NCBI RefSeq assembly: GCF_001421715.1
Contig: NZ_LMKP01000019.1
Span: 1-43,421, forward strand
DNA length: 43,421 nt
Source of the DNA: Sphingomonas sp. Leaf22
GTDB lineage: Bacteria > Pseudomonadota > Alphaproteobacteria > Sphingomonadales > Sphingomonadaceae
Direction of reading: 5' to 3'
Numbering within the stretch: the stretch's first letter is position 1; each line of letters starts with the position of its first letter. Under the pieces are notes generated by a model that worked only from the letters and a program-made list of their open reading frames with translations, was not told the origin of the DNA and made no database searches. The position numbers were made by a program, and so were the translations under genes. Below are positions 1 to 6,933 of the stretch, piece by piece.

Positions 1-104
1 CCCGCTTCAACCGCCGAACCAAACGCGCTTCCAAGACCCAACAAATGCTCGAGATCACCCTCGACATCTTCCTCGCCAGAAAACGCCTACAGAGTCCGAC
101 GTGA
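1..104 (+). CDS. C-terminal fragment of an unidentified protein
   Basis: The open frame enters from the left edge (first full codon at position 3) and stops at TGA 102-104, giving about 33 residues ending ITLDIFLARKRLQSPT. It is rich in Arg and Lys. It uses codons that are uncommon in the neighbouring genes (AGA, CTA, AGT, repeated CAA and AAA), which hints at a mobile or recently acquired gene. A transposase or nuclease C-terminus is possible, but too little is present to identify it. It converges on the ATPase gene that ends at 129. Confidence 0.4.
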   Translation, partial: RFNRRTKRASKTQQMLEITLDIFLARKRLQSPT

Positions 105-128
105 ACACTCCCCCGTGCCGGGGAGGAG

Positions 129-1580
129 TTACGCCGCCTCCGCCGCCTCGGTCGTCCACCCCAGATGCGGCAACGCGATCGACCGCTTCCCCGCCAGATC
201 GATCCGGCACACCAGCAGATCGCGCCCCTCGATATAGGCAAGCAACCGCTTCACCCGCCCCAGCGAACTCGTCCCATAGGTCCGCGCGATCGCCGCGTCG
301 CTCGGGCACGGCCGCCCTTCGCGTGCCGCCCGCGCGATGAGCATGAACGCGCCGAGCATGTCGTCGGGCAGCACATCGGCAATCGCCAGCGCCTGCGCCC
401 ATTCCTCGTCCGGCGCTTCGAAAATCCCGGCCCGCGCACACGCCAGCCGGCGCGTGAAGGCCGGAAGGTCGAGCGGCGGGCGCGGCAGGCCGACCATGCG
501 ACAGCGCACGTCGAAATCCTGATACAGCACCGCCGCCGCGCGCGGCTGATCGCCTTCGTCCTCGACAAGTGCCCGCAGCACCTCCGCGACGATCGTATCG
601 GTTTCGTCCGCCGACCGTTCGGGCAGGTCGGGCGCGTTGCTGGGCCGCACCGGCGCGGCAATCGCCGCCTCCACCGCTTCGGGTGGCGCGACGTGCCGGA
701 TCGGCGGCCCCAGCGGCAGCATTGCTTCGACCGGGGCAAGCAACAAACCCTTGATATCGGCCACCGGTGCGCTCGGCAGCGGCGTCAGCTTGGGACTGCC
801 GCTGCGCGCCGACGTCTGCACCGGACCGATCTTGATCGACAACGGCCGCCGCGACACCGCCGGCCCCAGCGCGAGGAAATGCCCGCGCTGCAAATCGCGG
901 ATCGCCTCGGCCTGCCGTCGCTCCATGCCCAGCAGATCGGCGGCCCGCGCCATATCGATGTCGAGGAAGGTGCGCCCCATCAGAAAGTTCGACGCCTCGG
1001 CCGCGACGTTCTTGGCGAGCTTCGCCAGACGCTGGGTCGCGATCACGCCGGCAAGGCCGCGCTTGCGCCCGCGACACATCAGGTTGGTCATCGCCGACAG
1101 CGACGCGCGGCGCACTTCCTCGACGACCTCGCCCCCGCCCGCCGGTGCGAACAACTGCGCTTCGTCGACGACCACCAGCGCCGGATACCAATGTTCGCGC
1201 GGCGCATCGAACAGCGCGTTCAGGAACGCGGCGGCGCACTTCATCTGCCCCTCCGCCTCCAGCCCTTCGAGGCTGAGCACCACCGACGCGCGATGCTCGC
1301 GCGCGCGCGTCGCGAACCTCGCGACTTCGCGCTCGCTATGGTCGGCCGCCTCGATCACGACATGGCCATAGGCACCTGCCAGCGTCACGAAATCCCCTTC
1401 GGGATCGATCACCACCTGCTGGACATGGCCTGCGCTGCGCTCGAGCAGGCGGCGGAGAAGATGCGACTTTCCCGATCCCGAATTGCCCTGCACCAGCAAT
1501 CGGGTCGCCAACAATTCTTCGAGATCAAGGGGAACGGTCTTGCCCGCCGGGTCCGTCCCCATATCGACGTTCACGGTCAT
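129..1580 (-). CDS. HerA/DUF87-like ATP-binding protein
   Basis: A 483-aa P-loop ATPase of the HerA/DUF87 type. Walker A is GNSGSGKS at residues 32-39, very close to the N-terminus as in HerA-like DNA translocases, and a Walker B-like segment, ALVVVDEAQLFAP, sits in the middle of the ATPase core. The C-terminal 200 residues look like an accessory helical region. HerA proteins form hexameric DNA pumps, usually paired with the nuclease NurA or with defence proteins. No nuclease partner is visible here, so this one stands alone and its substrate is unknown. The ATG at 1580 is 93 bp from the divergent DUF2809 gene. The family call is good; the cellular role is not known. Confidence 0.8.
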   Translation of the reverse strand: MTVNVDMGTDPAGKTVPLDLEELLATRLLVQGNSGSGKSHLLRRLLERSAGHVQQVVIDPEGDFVTLAGAYGHVVIEAADHSEREVARFATRAREHRASVVLSLEGLEAEGQMKCAAAFLNALFDAPREHWYPALVVVDEAQLFAPAGGGEVVEEVRRASLSAMTNLMCRGRKRGLAGVIATQRLAKLAKNVAAEASNFLMGRTFLDIDMARAADLLGMERRQAEAIRDLQRGHFLALGPAVSRRPLSIKIGPVQTSARSGSPKLTPLPSAPVADIKGLLLAPVEAMLPLGPPIRHVAPPEAVEAAIAAPVRPSNAPDLPERSADETDTIVAEVLRALVEDEGDQPRAAAVLYQDFDVRCRMVGLPRPPLDLPAFTRRLACARAGIFEAPDEEWAQALAIADVLPDDMLGAFMLIARAAREGRPCPSDAAIARTYGTSSLGRVKRLLAYIEGRDLLVCRIDLAGKRSIALPHLGWTTEAAEAA

Positions 1581-1673
1581 CGAGGGTCTTTAGGCGGTGG
1601 TGCCGCGTCGGGGCAAGCGCTTGCGTCGACGCCCGTCGCACGCCATGCCGATCGCACCGTTCGGGGAGCGACC

Positions 1674-2099
1674 ATGCGACTGCACAAGGGCTATGCCGCG
1701 CTGACCATCGCGCTGCTGGCGATCGAGCTGGCCATCGCGCTGTTCCTGCACGATCCGATCATACGGCCCTATGTCGGCGACGCGCTGGCGGTGGTGCTGG
1801 TCTATGCCGGCTTGCGCGCCGTCACCAGCGCGGGCGTCCTGCCGGCGACGCTGATCGCATTCGCCATCGCCGTCGTGATCGAGTTCGGCCAGTATTTCCG
1901 GGTACTCGCCGCCATCGGCCTCGATCACGACCGCTTCACCCGGATGATCCTCGGCAGCGGTTTCGATCCGAAAGACTTCATCGCCTATGCCAGCGGCGCG
2001 GTCGCGGTACTGCTGGTCGAACGTTACCGCCGCGCGTCGCGCGCCGCGGCCGGCATCCGCACCGTCAGCCCGTCGAGCGACTCGTCGAGCACGATCTGA
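1674..2099 (+). CDS. DUF2809 family membrane protein
   Basis: A 141-aa inner-membrane protein with about four hydrophobic segments (roughly residues 8-26, 35-52, 57-75 and 103-120). It has the DUF2809 signatures of an acidic/aromatic motif (IEFGQYF) after the third helix and an ILGSGFDPKDFIAY motif before the last. The start ATG 1674 follows a GGGGAG Shine-Dalgarno sequence. The last 25 codons (2024-2099) lie opposite the 3' end of the ferredoxin gene, so the hydrophilic Ser-rich tail is encoded antisense to ferredoxin. Function of the family is unknown. Confidence 0.8.
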   Translation: MRLHKGYAALTIALLAIELAIALFLHDPIIRPYVGDALAVVLVYAGLRAVTSAGVLPATLIAFAIAVVIEFGQYFRVLAAIGLDHDRFTRMILGSGFDPKDFIAYASGAVAVLLVERYRRASRAAAGIRTVSPSSDSSSTI

Positions 2100-2350
2100 C
2101 AGGCCAGCCGGCTGGTCGCGACCGCGCCTTCGGCAAAATCGAGCATGTCCTCCTCGTCATCGCCTGGCGGCGGCAGGCGCGGCGCGTCGGCGGGATCGAC
2201 GATGACATGGCAGGTCGAACACGCCATCTGCCCGCCGCACGTCCCTTCGAGCGGCAGGTCATAGGCCTGCGCCAGATCGAGCAGCCGGTCGCCGGTCGCC
2301 CCGCGCGCTTCCTCGACGCTGCCATCGGCACGGACGAAGCGGACGATCAT
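2024..2350 (-). CDS. [2Fe-2S] ferredoxin, adrenodoxin type
   Basis: A 108-aa ferredoxin with the cluster-binding pattern of vertebrate/ISC-type ferredoxins: CGGQMACSTC near residues 38-47 and a fourth Cys in SRLACQIV near residue 83. These proteins carry electrons to Fe-S cluster assembly or to monooxygenases. Its ATG overlaps the TGA of the upstream cysteine desulfurase (ATGA, 2347-2350), so it is the third gene of a translationally coupled operon, which argues for a role in Fe-S biogenesis. Its 3' end overlaps the convergent DUF2809 gene by 76 bp. Confidence 0.92.
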   Translation of the reverse strand: MIVRFVRADGSVEEARGATGDRLLDLAQAYDLPLEGTCGGQMACSTCHVIVDPADAPRLPPPGDDEEDMLDFAEGAVATSRLACQIVLDESLDGLTVRMPAAARDARR

Positions 2351-3453
2351 CGTTGCCCCCGCGCCGCGCGATCGATCGTCTGCAATGCCGCCACCAGTTC
2401 CTCCTGCGTCGTGTAGCGCCCGAACCCGATCCGGATCGCATTCTTCGCCTGCGCATCGCTCAATCCGATCGCGCGCAGCACATGGCTGGTCCGCCCCGAT
2501 CCGCTGGCGCAGGCCGATCCGGCCGAAAAGGCGATGTCACGACATTCGCTCATCAGCCGCGCCACATCCAGCCCGTCCATCCGCACGTTGAGATTGCCAT
2601 GCCAGCGCGCCCCGGCATCCCCGTTCAGCACCCAGTCGGGTGCCGACAACACCGCCCGCGCCGCATCCCACAAGGTCTCGACATGCGACGGATCGTCCTG
2701 CGTCAGCAACGCCGCTGACACGCCGAACCCGGCGCACAAGGCGGGACTGAGCGTGCCCGATCGCAACCCTCCTTCCTGCCCGCCGCCGTACAGGAGGGTG
2801 GCCGGTTCGGTTCCGGCGCGAACCCACAGCGCGCCGATCCCCTTCGGTCCATAGATTTTGTGCGCCGACACCGCGATCAGGTCGCAACCAGAAACCGGCA
2901 GCGCGACCCGCCCCCAGCCCTGCACCGCATCGCAAACCATCACCGCCCCGACCGACCGGGCCAGTTCGCCGAGCCATGCGATCGGCTGCACCACGCCGAT
3001 CTCGTTATTGACCAGCATCGCGGCGACCAGCGCGGTTCGTTCATCGATCGCTGCCACCGCCGCGTCGCGATCGACCAGCCCGTCCGCGCCGACCGGCAGC
3101 ACCACGACCTCCGCCCCCCGCGCCGCCAACGCCCGCACGGTATCGAGCACGCAGCTATGCTCGGTCGCGATCGTCACCACCTTCGGCCGGGCAGCCCCCG
3201 ACCGTTCGAACGTCCCGGCAATCGCCCAGTTCGCCGCCTCGGTCGCGCCGCTGGTAAAGAACAGCCGCCCCTCCGCGCCCGGGGCCAGCGCCGCCAGCAC
3301 CTGATCGCGCGCGACCTCCACCGTCGCCTTTGCTCGCCGTCCCTCGCGATGCGCCGAATGCGGGTTGGCGTGGTGGTCGCGCAGCCACGGCACCATCGCC
3401 GCGAACGCCTCCGGCGCGAGCGGCGTCGTCGCCTGATAATCCAGATAGGTCAC
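2347..3453 (-). CDS. Cysteine desulfurase (second of a tandem pair)
   Basis: A 368-aa class-V aminotransferase-fold enzyme that removes sulfur from L-cysteine for Fe-S cluster or other thio-cofactor assembly. It has TEHSCVLD (His stacking on PLP), DAVQGWG (PLP aspartate), SAHKIYGPKG (PLP Schiff-base Lys) and the mobile-loop catalytic Cys in SAGSACASGSGRTSH. The start is the GTG at 3453, which overlaps the previous gene's TGA as GTGA (3450-3453). That matches the conserved N-terminus TYLDYQATTPL. It is a paralogue of, not a copy of, its upstream neighbour. Confidence 0.92.
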   Translation of the reverse strand: MTYLDYQATTPLAPEAFAAMVPWLRDHHANPHSAHREGRRAKATVEVARDQVLAALAPGAEGRLFFTSGATEAANWAIAGTFERSGAARPKVVTIATEHSCVLDTVRALAARGAEVVVLPVGADGLVDRDAAVAAIDERTALVAAMLVNNEIGVVQPIAWLGELARSVGAVMVCDAVQGWGRVALPVSGCDLIAVSAHKIYGPKGIGALWVRAGTEPATLLYGGGQEGGLRSGTLSPALCAGFGVSAALLTQDDPSHVETLWDAARAVLSAPDWVLNGDAGARWHGNLNVRMDGLDVARLMSECRDIAFSAGSACASGSGRTSHVLRAIGLSDAQAKNAIRIGFGRYTTQEELVAALQTIDRAARGQR

Positions 3454-4520
3454 GCCATCGCCTTCCATGCCTCGGCGAATCGCTCGACCTCGTCGGCGGT
3501 CGTTGTCCAGCCGAAACTGACGCGGATCACCTCGCTCGCCGCCCTGGCGTCGAGGCCCATGGCGGTCAGGACGTGACTGATCTTGAGCGTCCCCGACGAA
3601 CACGCGCTCCCGGCCGACACCGCGAACCCGGCCGAGTCCAGCCGCATCAGCTGCGCCGCCGCCGACCGGCCCGGCAGTCGATAGCCGGCGATGGTTGGAA
3701 TCCGGGGCGACGCATCGCCGATCACCTCGCCGCCGTTCGTCCGCACGATGCGGTCCAGTTCGGCGCGAAGCAGTGCCACCCGGTTGAACCAGTCGCCCGG
3801 CGCTTCCAGCGCGGCGGCAAAGCCCAGCGCGGCGGGCAGGTTTTCCGTGCCCCCGCGATAGCCTTGCTCCTGTCCGCCGGTCGGGCGCAACAACGACAGG
3901 TCCCGGACGAGCAACGCGCCGATCCCCGGCGGTCCGCCCAGCTTGTGCGCCGACACGACGATCAGGTCGGCAGGCGGCAGCGGCAGCTTGCCGGCGCTTT
4001 GCGAACAGTCCGCGACCAGCGTGATCGGCCGCCCGATCCACGCCTCCCGCCGGAGTGCATCGATCCGGTCGAGCGGCTGCAACACGCCCGTCTCGCTGTT
4101 GGCCGACTGGATCGCGAACCGCTCGGTCGCTTCGCGGGGGTCGAGGGCATTCAACAAGGGCGAACGATCGTCAGTGTCGACCAGTCCATCCTCGCCCACC
4201 GGCAACCGGATGTCGCTCTCCGCCGCCCGCAGGACCGCATCATGCTCGACCGAACTCACGACCGTCTCGTACCGCCCCGCACCGCGCAGCGCGATCGCCA
4301 GCGCTTCGCTCGCGCCGCCAGTCAGGATGACCTCGCCATCCCAGCCCAGCGCGGTGGCGATGCGCGCGCGCGCATCCTCCAGCGCCCGCCGGGCGGCGCG
4401 CCCCTCGGCATGCGGGCTCGACGGATTGGCCCAGCGCGCCATGCCGTCGAGGACGGCGGCTGCCGCTTCGGGCCGGATCGGGGTGGTCGCGGCGTGGTCG
4501 AGATAGATGCGGGTCGTCAA
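3450..4520 (-). CDS. Cysteine desulfurase (first of a tandem pair)
   Basis: A 356-aa NifS/IscS-family PLP enzyme. It shows the N-terminal IYLDHAATTPI, the His loop SVEHDAV, SAHKLGGPPG with the PLP Lys, and SAGSACSSGTLKISH with the catalytic Cys. I place the start at TTG 4520, preceded by GGAAG. An in-frame ATG at 4565 would add 15 residues (MDRGYIGPC...) that look like leader sequence. It opens the three-gene operon of desulfurase, desulfurase and ferredoxin, and is divergent from the alpha/beta hydrolase at 4607. Two desulfurases in one operon suggest one may be specialised for a particular acceptor. Confidence 0.9.
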   Translation of the reverse strand: MTTRIYLDHAATTPIRPEAAAAVLDGMARWANPSSPHAEGRAARRALEDARARIATALGWDGEVILTGGASEALAIALRGAGRYETVVSSVEHDAVLRAAESDIRLPVGEDGLVDTDDRSPLLNALDPREATERFAIQSANSETGVLQPLDRIDALRREAWIGRPITLVADCSQSAGKLPLPPADLIVVSAHKLGGPPGIGALLVRDLSLLRPTGGQEQGYRGGTENLPAALGFAAALEAPGDWFNRVALLRAELDRIVRTNGGEVIGDASPRIPTIAGYRLPGRSAAAQLMRLDSAGFAVSAGSACSSGTLKISHVLTAMGLDARAASEVIRVSFGWTTTADEVERFAEAWKAMA

Positions 4521-4606
4521 AACACTTCCGTTCCGATTGCACGGGCCTATATAGCCGCGATCCATCTTCGCGCCATTGCCGCGCCCGAAACCTAACAGGA
4601 CGTCCC

Positions 4607-5263
4607 ATGCCCGAAGTCATCTTCCCCGGTCCCGAAGGTCGACTGGAGGGCCGTTTCGCCCCCGCCCCCCGCCCCCGCGCGCCGGTCGCGATGATCCTGC
4701 ACCCGCATCCGTCGTCGGGCGGCACGATGAACAACCGCATCGTGCAGGAACTCTACAAGACGTTCCAGCGTCGCGGCTTCGCGACGCTGCGCTTCAACTT
4801 CCGTGGCGTCGGCAAGAGCCAGGGCACGTTCGACAATGGCGTGGGTGAACTGTCCGACGCCGCCTCGGCACTCGACTGGGTGCAGAGCTTCCACCCCGAG
4901 GCGCAGACGACGTGGATCGCGGGGGTCAGCTTCGGCGCATGGATCGGCATGCAGCTGCTGATGCGCCGCCCCGAAATCCGCGGCTTCATCTCGATCGCGC
5001 CCCCCGCGAACATGTACGACTTCACCTTCCTCGCGCCATGCCCCTCCTCCGGCATCATCATCCAGGGCGACGCCGACGAAGTCGTGACGCCGGTGGCGAC
5101 GCAGAAGCTGGTCGACAAGCTGCGTACCCAGCGTCACATCACCATCCATCACGATGTGATCCCGGGTGCCAACCACTTCTTCCAGAACGAAATGCCGCAA
5201 TTGATGGGCAGCGTGGACAAGTATCTGGACATGCGGCTGGACCCGAACTCGCCGATCAAGTGA
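4607..5263 (+). CDS. Alpha/beta hydrolase
   Basis: A 218-aa cytoplasmic alpha/beta hydrolase of the small, cap-less dienelactone-hydrolase-like type. The oxyanion motif is LHPHPSSGG (residues 31-39), the nucleophile elbow is GVSFG with Ser108, the acid lies in QGDADEVV and the catalytic His in GANHFF. Similar hydrolases often sit beside iron-sulfur assembly genes in sphingomonads, and here it is divergent from the desulfurase/ferredoxin operon. The substrate is unknown. Start ATG 4607 follows a weak purine tract (AACAGGA). Confidence 0.88.
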   Translation: MPEVIFPGPEGRLEGRFAPAPRPRAPVAMILHPHPSSGGTMNNRIVQELYKTFQRRGFATLRFNFRGVGKSQGTFDNGVGELSDAASALDWVQSFHPEAQTTWIAGVSFGAWIGMQLLMRRPEIRGFISIAPPANMYDFTFLAPCPSSGIIIQGDADEVVTPVATQKLVDKLRTQRHITIHHDVIPGANHFFQNEMPQLMGSVDKYLDMRLDPNSPIK

Positions 5264-5274
5264 GGCGCGGCGCA

Positions 5275-5362
5275 GCGGATTGGCAACGCCAATCCGCGCC
5301 CGGCGGCGCGCCCGGCCGGCGGTGCCAATCGGCACCGACCGACGACGCGGCTTCGCCGCGGC
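5275..5362 (+). terminator. Cluster of three hairpins after the hydrolase
   Basis: Three perfect stem-loops lie in a row. GCGGATTGGC/GCCAATCCGC (5275-5284 with 5288-5297) starts 11 bp after the hydrolase stop codon. It is followed by CGGTGCC-AATC-GGCACCG and CGCGGC-TTC-GCCGCG. The first is well placed to end transcription of the hydrolase, although no T-run follows it. Confidence 0.5.
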
Positions 5363-5436
5363 GAACGTTTGATGCTTGCCATCTTGAATGGTGACCATAG
5401 GATGCCGGTGCCATTCCGGTACAGGACATCCTGCCC

Positions 5437-5664
5437 ATGCTGACCATCTTGCTGCTAGCGGCGGCAACGCAAGCCACTGCCGCCCCGACGCCACCGAAAC
5501 CCGAAAAGAAAGTCTGCCGCCGCGAAATGACGACCGGCTCGATCATGGCCCGCCCGGTCTGCCACACCAGAACCGAATGGACGCAGATCGACGCGCAGAA
5601 TGCCGCCAATGCCGCTCAGGCGCTGGACCAGCGAAGCTACCGCATGCCGTCGCAGCGCGACTGA
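5437..5664 (+). CDS. Small secreted protein of unknown function
   Basis: A 75-aa protein with an N-terminal signal sequence (MLTILLLAAATQATA, likely cleaved near residue 16). The mature part is short and basic, with two cysteines (CRREM... and VCHTR) that could form a disulfide, and it ends DQRSYRMPSQRD. Short periplasmic proteins of this kind with a CRREM...G...C pattern are common in sphingomonads and have no known role. An AGGA stands about 11 bp before the ATG. It converges on the 55-aa membrane protein gene that ends at 5668. Confidence 0.7.
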   Translation: MLTILLLAAATQATAAPTPPKPEKKVCRREMTTGSIMARPVCHTRTEWTQIDAQNAANAAQALDQRSYRMPSQRD

Positions 5665-5667
5665 CGC

Positions 5668-5835
5668 CTACATCGTCCAGATCGCGACGTTCCCGACCAT
5701 CACCAGCGCACACACGATCATCAGGCTGCCGTTGCGCCGTTCGCCACGCGCAATCATCCGGACGCCGAAGACGATCAGCAGGATCGCGACGAGCATCAAT
5801 ATCGCGAGCAGCGTCCCCGCCGGCCCCTGCGTCAC
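5668..5835 (-). CDS. 55-aa two-helix membrane protein coupled to the dehydratase
   Basis: A short frame reads MTQGPAGTLLAILMLVAILL then IVFGVRMIARGERRNGSLMIVC and ends VAIWTM. It has two hydrophobic helices (about residues 9-24 and 37-53) joined by a basic loop (RMIARGERRN). The GTG start at 5835 overlaps the TGA of the upstream PLP enzyme gene as GTGA (5832-5835), the same overlap used by real gene pairs elsewhere in the window, so I regard it as a real, translationally coupled gene. Function is unknown; a small membrane partner or regulator is possible. Confidence 0.65.
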   Translation of the reverse strand: MTQGPAGTLLAILMLVAILLIVFGVRMIARGERRNGSLMIVCALVMVGNVAIWTM

Positions 5836-6794
5836 GCCGCCAGCACCGCGCCATAGGCGACGGGATCAACATTGCTGCCCGACACCAGCACCAGCGTACC
5901 CGGCTTCACCGTCACCCGTTTCGACAGGATCGCCGCCAGCGCCACCGCGCCGCCGGGTTCGACGACCGCCCGCAAGTGCTGCGCGGCCCAGCGTTGCGCG
6001 TGGGCAATCTCCGCCTCGCTGACCGCCACCCCGGTGGCACCACGGCGTGAAAGCACGTCGAAGGTCCGCTCGGCCACCCGCAGCGTCTGGAGCGCGTCGC
6101 AGGCGGTCGGCGGTGGCGCATCGCCGACGGGTTCGATCCATCCCGCCTCGAGGCTGCGGCGCATATCGTCCCAACCTTCCGGCTCGACCGTCACGATCTC
6201 GGCATCGGGCAGCGCCAGCGCGATGCCGGCCGCCAGTCCGCCACCCCCGCACGGCACGACGACCTGCGACGGCACCGGAAGCCCGGCTGCCACCATCTGC
6301 TCCGCCGCCTCGATCCCGGCGGACCCCTGCCCCTCGATTACCCACGCATCGTCGAAGCTGGGCACCAGTGTCGCGCCGCGCGCATGCGCCAGATGCGCGG
6401 CGATCTTCTCGCGGCTTTCGGTCGCCCGGTCGTAGCGGACGACCTCCGCACCCAGCGCCATCGTCGCCCGCAGCTTCGTCTCGGGGGCGTCGGCGGGCAT
6501 CACGATCGTGGCGGCGATTCCCAGTCGTCTGGCCGCCCACGCGACCCCCTGCGCATGATTGCCCGACGAAAAAGCGACGACGCCCCGCGCCCGCGATTCG
6601 TCGCTGAGCGCCGTCAAACGGTGCCACGCGCCGCGCAGTTTGAACGCCCCGATCGGCTGCAGCGATTCCATCTTCAACGCGACCCGCAAGCCGTTGATTT
6701 CCCTCACCATCAAGGGCGACGGCAGCAGGATACCCGCCATCTTGGCCGCTGCGTCGCGGACCCCTGCTCGCGTCGGCTGTCGCAAAATCGTCAT
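5832..6794 (-). CDS. Threonine dehydratase / serine racemase-like PLP enzyme
   Basis: A 320-aa fold-type II PLP enzyme. The PLP Lys is K52 in PIGAFKLRG, the SSGNHAQGVA loop binds the substrate carboxylate, CGGGGLAAG holds the PLP phosphate, and SGSNVD contacts the pyridine nitrogen. There is no C-terminal ACT domain, so it resembles catabolic threonine/serine dehydratases, serine racemase or hydroxyectoine-type ammonia-lyases rather than biosynthetic IlvA. The start is ATG 6794 (MTILRQPTRAG). A longer frame to 6845 adds an unlikely basic leader. It is divergent from the ornithine decarboxylase and coupled to the 55-aa membrane protein downstream. Confidence 0.88.
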   Translation of the reverse strand: MTILRQPTRAGVRDAAAKMAGILLPSPLMVREINGLRVALKMESLQPIGAFKLRGAWHRLTALSDESRARGVVAFSSGNHAQGVAWAARRLGIAATIVMPADAPETKLRATMALGAEVVRYDRATESREKIAAHLAHARGATLVPSFDDAWVIEGQGSAGIEAAEQMVAAGLPVPSQVVVPCGGGGLAAGIALALPDAEIVTVEPEGWDDMRRSLEAGWIEPVGDAPPPTACDALQTLRVAERTFDVLSRRGATGVAVSEAEIAHAQRWAAQHLRAVVEPGGAVALAAILSKRVTVKPGTLVLVSGSNVDPVAYGAVLAA

Positions 6795-6868
6795 AAAATG
6801 CCCGTTCCGTCGCAGAACCACTTTACATCGTGGGTTAGGGACCATAGATCGCGCCTCCGCTGCCCCAT

Positions 6869-6928
6869 GGGACTTCCAACCGCAAGGCAGCTTTTGTCAC
6901 CGTATGCCGAAAGGCAATTGGAGGTCCC
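6869..6928 (+). promoter_or_regulatory. Candidate RNA switch: stem sequestering the ODC Shine-Dalgarno
   Basis: GGGACTTCCAA (6869-6879) can pair over 11 bp, with one G-U, with TTGGAGGTCCC (6918-6928). The 3' strand contains the GGAGG ribosome-binding site of the decarboxylase. The 38-nt loop holds a perfect UGCC-GAAA-GGCA tetraloop hairpin (6905-6916) and competing partners such as GGCA at 6886-6889. This is the layout of a translational riboswitch or autoregulatory leader. The speF RNA motif is known upstream of ornithine decarboxylase genes in alphaproteobacteria. I cannot tell from sequence alone whether this belongs to it. Confidence 0.6.
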
Positions 6929-6933
6929 TTGAA

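Noticed and set aside
165..1673. Long plus-strand open frame opposite the HerA-like ATPase
   Set aside because: It is Arg/His/Pro-rich, lacks domains and mirrors the minus-strand gene. High G/C makes such antisense frames common. Only its last part (from 1674) is a real gene.
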